Shown here: positions 1 through 5,030 of the stretch, piece by piece
Position numbering within the stretch: the first letter of the stretch is position 1
How the letters are laid out: each line of letters opens with the position of its first letter
Source: Bifidobacterium breve
Lineage (GTDB): Bacteria; Bacteroidota; Bacteroidia; Cytophagales; UBA9547
Assembly (NCBI GenBank): GCA_943325655.2
Contig: CALPQG020000152.1
Span: 1-6,592 of the forward strand
Length of the DNA stretch: 6,592 bases
Reading direction: 5' to 3'
The notes under the pieces: generated by a model
What the model was told of the DNA's origin: nothing
Seen by the model: the letters and a program-made list of their open reading frames with translations, nothing else
Database searches by the model: none
Made by a program: the position numbers and the translations under genes

Positions 1-1157
1 AAGATTTATTGGTAACTGAAAATCCATTTTTTGCCATCATGCCCGAATGGTTTTTGATTACAGGGATTGTGATTGCTACTTCTGCGGCGATTATTGCAAG
101 TCAGGCTTTGATTACCGGGTCTTTTACCCTGGTTTCTGAGGCAATTCGTTTAAACTTCTGGCCAAAATTAAGGTTGGTTTATCCGACAGATAACAAAGGA
201 CAATTGTATATTCCAAGCATCAACTTGCTGTTGTGGATGGGTTGTATTGCAGTGGTGTTATACTTCGAGGAATCTGCCAAAATGGAAGCCGCTTATGGTT
301 TGTCCATCACCATCACCATGTTGATGACGACCTTATTGTTAGGTAATTACCTCTTGCTCAAGAAAACAAATTATTGGCTGGTAATCATATTTAATATTGT
401 TTATATCTCTTTAGAATTGAGCTTTTTAGCGGCTAACCTTACCAAATTCAAGCATGGTGGCTTTGTTACCTTGATCATTGGTTCAGCGATTATTTTGGTG
501 ATGTATATCTGGTTAAAAGCTTCCAAAATTAAAAACAGGTTGACTGAATTTGTTTCATTGAATGATTATATTGCCCCGATGAAAGAGCTGAGTGTGGATG
601 AATCTATTCCGAAGTATGCAACCAATTTGGTGTTTATGACAGGTTCAGACCGAAAAAACCTGGTGGAGTCAAAAATTATTTATTCCTTATTCTATAAAAA
701 ACCTAAGCGTGCTGATATTTATTGGTTCATCCATGTTGACATTACCGATGAGCCGTATACCAAAGAATACCGCGTAGATTTTTTAGAACAAAATGACATC
801 ATTAAAGTAACCCTGCGTTTAGGTTTTAGGGTGGAGCAACGCATCAATCTTTACTTTAGAAATATTGTCGAAGACTTGGTGAAAAATGGCGAAGTGGATA
901 TTACCAGCAGGTACGCTTCTTTGCACAAACAGAAAATCAATGGAGACTTTAAGTTTATTGTACTTGAAAAATTCCTTTCCTATGAAAATGACTTGCCAAT
1001 TCATGACCAATTGGTAATGGATGGGTATTTCTTCCTGAAACATTTTACCACCCATGAAATCAAATGGTTTGGGCTTGATACAAGTCTGGTGACAGTCGAA
1101 AAAGTCCCATTGCTTATCAGGCCAATCGGGGAAATGCATTTGGATAGGATAAATTAA
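1..1157 (+). CDS. kup: Kup-type potassium transporter, C-terminal part (5' end outside window)
   Basis: This is the C-terminal 380 or so residues of a KUP/HAK/KT potassium uptake protein, an inner-membrane carrier family thought to import K+ with protons. The frame is open to the left edge (first full codon at 3), so the TTG at 9 is an internal leucine and the N-terminal membrane segments are missing. Counting from that codon, five hydrophobic segments lie near residues 15-37, 69-86, 96-117, 122-143 and 150-169, matching the last five of the usual twelve. The first contains the family-typical stretch ASQALITGSFTLVSEAI. Residues 170-382 are the hydrophilic cytosolic tail, with the pieces PKRADIYWFIHVDITDEPYT and VEKVPLLIRPIGEMHLDRIN. 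The reading frame is intact to TAA. No clear terminator follows; the inverted repeat at 1169-1313 is the only structure downstream. Family assignment is firm; regulation is not visible. Confidence 0.95.
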   Translation, partial: DLLVTENPFFAIMPEWFLITGIVIATSAAIIASQALITGSFTLVSEAIRLNFWPKLRLVYPTDNKGQLYIPSINLLLWMGCIAVVLYFEESAKMEAAYGLSITITMLMTTLLLGNYLLLKKTNYWLVIIFNIVYISLELSFLAANLTKFKHGGFVTLIIGSAIILVMYIWLKASKIKNRLTEFVSLNDYIAPMKELSVDESIPKYATNLVFMTGSDRKNLVESKIIYSLFYKKPKRADIYWFIHVDITDEPYTKEYRVDFLEQNDIIKVTLRLGFRVEQRINLYFRNIVEDLVKNGEVDITSRYASLHKQKINGDFKFIVLEKFLSYENDLPIHDQLVMDGYFFLKHFTTHEIKWFGLDTSLVTVEKVPLLIRPIGEMHLDRIN

Positions 1158-1168
1158 GGGGGTACTTT

Positions 1169-1313
1169 AGTACTGTGTACTGAGTACAGGGTACAGTGTA
1201 AATTATGCTGTAAATTGATATTTATTGGTACTATTTATTCATTAATATTTTACTATGTTCCCTTTTATTTCACAAAATCCAAACTCTGTACCCAGTACTC
1301 TGTACCCAGTACT
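1169..1313. repeat. Inverted pair of 14-bp-period repeat arrays
   Basis: The right array (1283-1315) has two perfect copies of the 14-bp unit ACTCTGTACCCAGT plus a 5-bp partial copy. The left array (1169-1199) is the same element in the opposite orientation: its reverse complement has units ACACTGTACCCTGT and ACTCAGTACACAGT, each 12 of 14 identical to the right unit. Over 31 bp the two arms match at 27 positions, with an 83-bp AT-rich spacer. The unit is itself rich in GTAC half-palindromes. The pair fills most of the gap between kup and the GNAT-nitrilase gene. It could form a long hairpin in DNA or RNA and might act as a terminator or mRNA end, but no T-run follows. Function is unknown. Confidence 0.85.
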
Positions 1314-1343
1314 CTCAAATACCAATTCTAATACTTAACCGCA

Positions 1344-2891
1344 ATGAGTAAGCAAAAAGACTTTTCGCACAAATTGCATTTTCGTAATATTGAGCTTTCC
1401 GATTATAAGGAAATCAAGGCGATTATGGAAATGGTATATTCCAACGCCGGAGGTTCCTGGACGCGTGCAGAATTTGATGCGCAGCTTACCAAGTTTTCTG
1501 AAGGTCAGGTGTGTATAGAAGACAATGGTAAAATTGTGGCGGTGGCCATGAGTATCATTGTGAACTACAGTAAATTTGGCGATACACATACTTATGCTGA
1601 AATTACCGGTTTTGGTACTTTCAATACCCACGATGAGGACGGGGATACCCTTTATGGTACAGATGTGTTTGTGCATCCTGATTATCAAGGGTTAAGGCTT
1701 GGTCGCAGGTTGTATGATGTGCGTAAAGAATTGTGTGAAAACCTCAACCTGCGTGCCATTATTGCCGGAGGAAGAATTCCGGGTTACAAAGATTTTTCGG
1801 ATGAATTGACCCCCAAAAAATACATTGACCTTGTTAAGAAACAAGAAATATACGATCCAATATTGAGTTTTCAGTTGAGTAATGATTTTCACGTACGTAA
1901 AATTATTACCAATTATATGCCTGAAGATGTTGATTCCAAGTCTTATGCAACCTTGATAGAATGGATCAATATCTATTACGAAGACAAAGAAGAGCTTATC
2001 GGTGGACCAAAACGTACGGCCAGGATTGGGGTAGTACAATGGCAAATGCGAAGGGTAAATTCCCTCGACGATTTGATGCAGCAAGTAGAGTTTTTTGTGG
2101 ATACGGTGGCGGGTTACAAATCTGATGTGGTGCTTTTCCCTGAATTTTTCAATGCACCTTTAATGGCCAAGTTTAACGAAGATTCGGCTGCGGATGCCGT
2201 ACGTGCTTTGGCCGAATATACCAGCGATATCAAAGACAGGTTCTTAAACTTAGCAGTAAGTTATAATATCAATATTATTGCCGGGAGTATGCCGGAATAC
2301 CGCAATGGAAACCTGTACAACGTTTCGTACCTGTGTCGTCGTGACGGAACATCAGATTACCAGTACAAATTGCACGTTACTCCCGATGAAGAAAGTTGGT
2401 GGGGGATGAAAGGTGGAAATTCGCTCAAGGTATTTGATACAGACATTGGGAAAATAGGGATTTTGATTTGTTATGATGTGGAATTTCCTGAGCTGAGTAG
2501 GATTTTGGCCGAACAACAAATGAACATTCTATTTGTACCGTATTGGACAGATACCAAAAATGCTTACCTCCGTGTGCGTCATTGTGCGCAAGCTCGTGCC
2601 ATTGAAAATGAATGTTATGTGGCGATTTCTGGAAGTGTGGGCAATTTGCCGAAGATTGAAAACATGGATATCCAGTACTCTCAGGCGGCTGTATTTTCTC
2701 CTTCTGATTTCTCTTTTCCACATGATGCCATTGTTGCAGAAGCAACTCCCAATACTGAAACTACCCTGATTTGTGATTTGGACCTTGATTTATTGAAGAA
2801 AATTAGAAGTCAGGGAAGTGTAAGAAACATGCACCAACGCCGATTGGATTTGTATAAAGTAGAATGGCTGAAGAAAAAAGGCTCGAAGTAA
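1344..2891 (+). CDS. Fused GNAT N-acetyltransferase / carbon-nitrogen hydrolase (nitrilase superfamily)
   Basis: A two-domain enzyme of 515 residues. The N-terminal half (about 10-200) is a GNAT acetyltransferase: the acetyl-CoA loop is Q115-G-L-R-L-G120 after FVHPDY, with arginine where glycine is more usual. The C-terminal half (about 227-500) is a nitrilase-superfamily amidohydrolase with the full catalytic triad: E267 in LFPEFF, K342 in YKLHVTPDEE and C376 in LICYDVEFPE; the 34-residue Lys-Cys spacing is normal. Such RimI-like/nitrilase fusions form a recognised nitrilase branch (class 12, as I recall it) whose substrate is not established. A cytosolic amidase linked to acyl transfer on an amine is an inference. 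The ATG at 1344 is the first start after an in-frame TAA at 1329-1331; there is no Shine-Dalgarno motif. Both flanks carry 14-bp-period repeats, and it appears to stand alone. Confidence 0.95.
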   Translation: MSKQKDFSHKLHFRNIELSDYKEIKAIMEMVYSNAGGSWTRAEFDAQLTKFSEGQVCIEDNGKIVAVAMSIIVNYSKFGDTHTYAEITGFGTFNTHDEDGDTLYGTDVFVHPDYQGLRLGRRLYDVRKELCENLNLRAIIAGGRIPGYKDFSDELTPKKYIDLVKKQEIYDPILSFQLSNDFHVRKIITNYMPEDVDSKSYATLIEWINIYYEDKEELIGGPKRTARIGVVQWQMRRVNSLDDLMQQVEFFVDTVAGYKSDVVLFPEFFNAPLMAKFNEDSAADAVRALAEYTSDIKDRFLNLAVSYNINIIAGSMPEYRNGNLYNVSYLCRRDGTSDYQYKLHVTPDEESWWGMKGGNSLKVFDTDIGKIGILICYDVEFPELSRILAEQQMNILFVPYWTDTKNAYLRVRHCAQARAIENECYVAISGSVGNLPKIENMDIQYSQAAVFSPSDFSFPHDAIVAEATPNTETTLICDLDLDLLKKIRSQGSVRNMHQRRLDLYKVEWLKKKGSK

Positions 2892-2897
2892 TTCATT

Positions 2898-2959
2898 AGA
2901 TACAATGTATTAAGTATGATTTAAAGTACAAAGTATTAAGTACAAGGTATTATGTATTT
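2898..2959. repeat. 14-bp-period tandem repeat downstream of the GNAT-nitrilase gene
   Basis: Two adjacent units, AAGTACAAAGTATT (2924-2937) and AAGTACAAGGTATT (2938-2951), differ at one base. They are preceded by a diverged unit AGATACAATGTATT (2898-2911) and a 12-bp degenerate one (2912-2923), and followed by a partial copy. The layout AGTAC-NNN-GTA-NNN parallels the unit of the array upstream of the gene (AGTAC-TCT-GTA-CCC), so the two arrays may be of one type with different base composition. It begins seven bases after the stop codon. No coding potential is seen. Confidence 0.75.
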
Positions 2960-2991
2960 GAATTGTAATTTATTCAGATTTCAACAAATTA

Positions 2992-3033
2992 ACATTATAC
3001 ACCTTACATTTCACATCAAACATTTCACATCAA
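2992..3033. repeat. 14-bp-period tandem repeat just upstream of the small secreted protein gene
   Basis: Two perfect adjacent copies of ACATTTCACATCAA (3006-3019 and 3020-3033) are preceded by a diverged 14-bp copy, ACATTATACACCTT (2992-3005). The array ends 10 bp before the ATG at 3044, so it lies in the 5' leader or promoter area of that gene. Its unit differs from those of the other arrays but shares the 14-bp period. It might be a repeated operator or simple slippage; the sequence does not decide. Confidence 0.75.
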
Positions 3034-3043
3034 TATACTCATT

Positions 3044-3448
3044 ATGAAAAAATACATCTTCATTGCTACTATTGCGCTGTTGTCTTTCTCTTCTTTTGCG
3101 CAGTTCGATTATCCATTAAACAAAACAGAATGGAAAGTGGAATATGTAATCATGGAAAATGGTCTCAAAGATGATTTGAGCAAATTGGGCTTTTCGCTCT
3201 TTTTTCAGGAAAAATCATTCTCTTTATTTTTAGATGAAAATGAATGTTCTACCCAATACCAATTGGAACCGAACGATGGCTTTAGTGTTTTTGTGGGCGG
3301 TAATTGTACCAAACATTGCTGTGACCACGAAAAGGGTAAATGGATAAAAAAACGTATTTATGAAATCAAAAAGGCTACCTTTACCAACGATACCATCAAA
3401 CTTCAGGGAGAAAATTTTATGTTGGTTGGTTCAAAAATGAAGAAATAG
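3044..3448 (+). CDS. Small secreted protein, possibly META/HslJ-like
   Basis: A 134-residue protein with a clear signal peptide: K2 and K3, a hydrophobic core, then SFA before Q20, giving a likely cleavage after A19 and a mature chain of about 115 residues. There is no lipobox, so it should be periplasmic or secreted. The mature part starts with a TEWKVEYV strand, has cysteines at 68, 88, 92 and 93 (the last three in NCTKHCCDHE) and ends in alternating strands. The order Trp-strand, Cys-containing turn, T-K-x-C motif, then late strands resembles META/HslJ domains, but that is a weak resemblance and I do not name it with confidence. The ATG at 3044 fits the signal peptide; no Shine-Dalgarno motif precedes it. 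A tandem repeat array ends 10 bp upstream. The last codons (ATG AAG AAA TAG) may overlap the start of a decayed gene. Confidence 0.8.
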   Translation: MKKYIFIATIALLSFSSFAQFDYPLNKTEWKVEYVIMENGLKDDLSKLGFSLFFQEKSFSLFLDENECSTQYQLEPNDGFSVFVGGNCTKHCCDHEKGKWIKKRIYEIKKATFTNDTIKLQGENFMLVGSKMKK

Positions 3449-3557
3449 TTTGATTCTAAGTCTTCTCCAATCAATCATTGCCATCAATAGCCAAACACAG
3501 GCTGAAAATGGAAAGAAGAATGGTCACTGGGTTGAAAAAAAATCAAAGTCATTTTAG
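3437..3557 (+). pseudogene. Possible remnant of a second secreted-protein gene (MORN-like start)
   Basis: From 3450 an open stretch reads LILSLLQSIIAINSQTQ, which looks like the hydrophobic core and cleavage site of a signal peptide, then AENGKKNGHWVEKKSKSF and a TAG at 3555-3557. The NGKKNGHWVEK segment resembles the first repeat of MORN-type secreted proteins common in Bacteroidota. The ATG AAG at 3437 lies one frame away and would join as an MKK start if a single base were removed. An 8-A run at 3535-3542 sits where a frame slip could occur. Downstream frames are full of stops up to a stop-free tail at 3734-3892, with no start codon, that could be the end of the same or another decayed gene. 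The reading is tentative; chance cannot be excluded. Confidence 0.35.
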
Positions 3558-3734
3558 GAAAGTAAGTTTCCTGCGGTATTGTCCAAAAACAAAGTAAACA
3601 TCAACCAAAAGTTGGTTTTTTCGATGAATGGTTTTACCCGTAGTTAAAACCATTGGTCTTTGACGGCTAACCTAAATGGCATGATTAAATTCATGAAAAT
3701 AGAAACGTTTTCAAACTTTAGTGTTTCATTTAGG
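3556..3734. other. Cluster of perfect hairpins, possible structured RNA or element
   Basis: Four inverted repeats follow one another: AGGAAA/TTTCCT (3556-3561 and 3567-3572, 5-nt loop); AACCAA/TTGGTT (3603-3608 and 3612-3617, 3-nt loop); a perfect 10-bp stem AATGGTTTTA/TAAAACCATT (3627-3636 and 3645-3654, 8-nt loop); and CCTAAATG/CATTTAGG (3671-3678 and 3727-3734) enclosing CATGA/TCATG (3680-3684 and 3691-3695). All stems have no mismatches. This density is more than ordinary spacer usually shows, though AT-rich sequence produces some by chance. No known RNA family is recognised. Confidence 0.45.
3603..3621 (+). terminator. Candidate intrinsic terminator after the small secreted protein gene
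   Basis: A 6-bp stem AACCAA/TTGGTT with a 3-nt loop runs directly into TTTT, giving six T in a row counting the stem end. It lies about 155 nt past the stop codon at 3448. The stem has only two G-C pairs, so it would be weak; it is part of the hairpin cluster. Confidence 0.35.
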
Positions 3735-3890
3735 CTGTTCATTCGTCCTCCCAAAACGATTTTATTAGGTACAATTTGGGTTATAATCAGCAGGTGAAAA
3801 ATAACCATCAAGGAAAGTACGGCTTACAAACCATTATAGGCAAATTGTTTGGATATGATTTTTTTTTCTTGGATTGGCAGGATGAAAATT

Positions 3891-3921
3891 AAAGTAGATT
3901 TCAGTAATAAAATACTACTTT
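3891..3921 (-). terminator. Weak candidate terminator at the 3' end of mscL
   Basis: The arms AAAGTAG (3891-3897) and CTACTTT (3915-3921) form a perfect 7-bp stem with a 17-nt loop. On the minus strand the first arm contains the mscL stop codon TAG (3915-3917), and a short AATTTT tract follows the stem. The low G-C content and long loop make the call uncertain. It could serve both strands. Confidence 0.3.
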
Positions 3922-4301
3922 TTATTCCTGAGTAAATCCCTGATTTCGGTAAGTAACATGACTTCTTTGGTAGGAGGTGGTGTAGCATGAGGAAGGTCTT
4001 CTTCTTTTTTCTTGGCAGCATTGATGGCTTTTACAATCATAAATAACACCATGGCCACAATGATAAAACCAATCAATGCAGATAAAAAACTACCATATTT
4101 TACGGTTCCAAATACGGTTAAATCAGCAAGTTTGCTGAGGTGAGCGCCTTGTAAAGCGGGTTTTAAAAGTAAAGGTGTGATGACATCTTCAATCAATGAA
4201 TTTACAATTTTGGTAAATGCAGCACCAATCACTACTCCAATTGCCAGGTCAATTACGTTTCCTTTGATGGCAAACTCCCTGAACTCTTTTAAAAATCTCA
4301 T
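3915..4301 (-). CDS. mscL: Large-conductance mechanosensitive channel MscL
   Basis: MscL is an inner-membrane homopentameric channel that opens under membrane tension and releases solutes during hypo-osmotic shock. The 128 residues align from the first residue with the E. coli protein (136 aa): the amphipathic N-terminus MRFLKEFREF, then GNVIDLAIGVVIGAAF with the pore-gate positions L19 and G22 kept. TM1 covers about 15-45, the periplasmic loop about 46-68 and TM2 about 70-93. The charged KKKEED, a proline-containing linker and the C-terminal bundle helix EVMLLTEIRDLLRNKK follow. The shorter loop and tail explain the smaller size. The ATG is 2 bp after the stop of the upstream lipoprotein gene, so the two are almost surely co-transcribed and perhaps translationally coupled; there is no clear Shine-Dalgarno motif. 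The frame is intact. Confidence 0.97.
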   Translation of the reverse strand: MRFLKEFREFAIKGNVIDLAIGVVIGAAFTKIVNSLIEDVITPLLLKPALQGAHLSKLADLTVFGTVKYGSFLSALIGFIIVAMVLFMIVKAINAAKKKEEDLPHATPPPTKEVMLLTEIRDLLRNKK

Positions 4302-4303
4302 GC

Positions 4304-4858
4304 TTAAATGGGTTTTAATGTCAGCACCAAAGAAGGCGTGGTGATGGTATTGCTTTTATTCAAAGCGCGGTCAAGAATATTGATGTCAAACTTGATGGTG
4401 TCGTTCTTTTTAATCGGGAAATTATTGGGTGTAAAGTCCGGAATAATAAAATTGTAATCCATGGTTCCTTTGAGGGGACTTTTTTTATTACCCGATTGGA
4501 AACGAGGAAATTGGGCATTCAAATCTAATTTTGAGTTAAATACAAGTTTTACCCACTGATTGTTTTTTCGTGTATACATGCTGATGTTTAAATTATTGTA
4601 TACTGCTGTTTTTTTATGGTCTACAAAATAAGGTGGAACGGTATCTTTTGCATCCAAACCTAAGTCCCCATCTCCGTCTTGAAAATTAATGGTAATGTTG
4701 ATTGAATCACCACCTGTAATTGTTGCGGTTTTGTTTTGGTGGTATTTTACAATATTGTTGAATGTGATTGCTGGAATTTTAGAAAATTCGGGCGGACTTT
4801 GACAAGCGCCAAATCCTAATACAATAAAAACATACAGGTACAAGAATTTCATTTTCAT
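4304..4858 (-). CDS. Lipoprotein of unknown function, first gene of the mscL operon
   Basis: A 184-residue protein with a lipoprotein signal: K2 and K4, a hydrophobic core and the lipobox F16-G17-A18-C19, predicting lipid attachment at C19 and an envelope location. The mature part is beta-rich in look and contains FQDGDGDLGLD (59-69), where D61, D63 and D65 form a DxDxD loop of the kind that can bind calcium; that motif is common in Bacteroidota lipoproteins. I do not recognise a named family. Two starts are possible: ATG at 4858, or ATG at 4852 (M3), which sits six bases after an AAGGA that would be ideally spaced as a ribosome site. The signal peptide works with either. The stop lies 2 bp from the mscL start, and a good promoter lies just upstream. 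A role in envelope or osmotic response is only suggested by the pairing. Confidence 0.85.
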   Translation of the reverse strand: MKMKFLYLYVFIVLGFGACQSPPEFSKIPAITFNNIVKYHQNKTATITGGDSINITINFQDGDGDLGLDAKDTVPPYFVDHKKTAVYNNLNISMYTRKNNQWVKLVFNSKLDLNAQFPRFQSGNKKSPLKGTMDYNFIIPDFTPNNFPIKKNDTIKFDINILDRALNKSNTITTPSLVLTLKPI

Positions 4859-4880
4859 TCCTTAAGTATAAAGCAATTAC

Positions 4881-4912
4881 CAAATTTATCAACGTTTGCA
4901 CACAAAACCAAA
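4881..4912 (-). promoter_or_regulatory. Bacteroidota-type sigma-70 promoter for the lipoprotein-mscL operon
   Basis: Read on the minus strand, the -7 box TAAATTTG (4888 to 4881) is a perfect match to TAnnTTTG and the -33 box TTTG (4912 to 4909) is perfect too, with a 20-bp spacer. Transcription would begin near 4874, giving a leader of about 15-20 nt before the ATG at 4858. Confidence 0.7.
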
Positions 4913-5004
4913 TATTCAACGCCCACAATCTTATAGTTAACGCAGGCTTTTGCGATTTATTAAAAAGTAATGCTTGGAATTCTTCTCTACAATTAAATAT
5001 TTTC

Positions 5005-5012
5005 TAAGTTTG
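5005..5012 (+). promoter_or_regulatory. Candidate -7 box for the LuxE-like gene
   Basis: TAAGTTTG matches the Bacteroidota -7 consensus TAnnTTTG. A -33 element is poor: TTC at 4983-4985 with a 19-bp spacer is the best seen. Transcription would begin near 5019, a few bases before the ATG at 5031, which supports that start over the upstream in-frame TTG. Confidence 0.45.
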
Positions 5013-5030
5013 CATGAAGAACCAAATGAT

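Larger units (their letters stand above)
3449..3914. other. Gap without an intact gene: decayed coding traces and hairpins
   Basis: No frame on either strand carries a convincing complete gene here. What the stretch holds is the possible gene remnant at 3437-3557, a cluster of perfect inverted repeats at 3556-3734, a stop-free plus-strand tail of 52 codons (3734-3889, TAA at 3890) without a start codon, containing YNLGYNQQVKNNHQGKYG, and the shared 3' end with mscL. It separates a plus-strand gene from the convergent mscL operon, so terminators are expected in it. Confidence 0.7.

Noticed and set aside
819..1139. Minus-strand open frame of 106 codons inside kup
   Set aside because: Lies wholly opposite a strongly supported transporter tail; its translation shows no signal or domain.
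1335..2745. Several open frames of 64-130 codons opposite the GNAT-nitrilase gene, and a 78-codon plus-strand frame at 2533-2769
   Set aside because: All overlap the fully conserved catalytic regions in other frames; their translations look like antisense or shifted coding sequence.
1169..3033. CRISPR array
   Set aside because: The repeats are directly adjacent 14-bp units without spacers, and no cas gene is present.
3627..3654. Intrinsic terminator made by the perfect 10-bp hairpin
   Set aside because: Neither strand has a T-run after the stem, so it is kept only as part of the hairpin cluster.
3824..4021. 65-codon minus-strand frame
   Set aside because: It overlaps the 3' end of mscL in another frame and is rich in low-complexity lysine and leucine.
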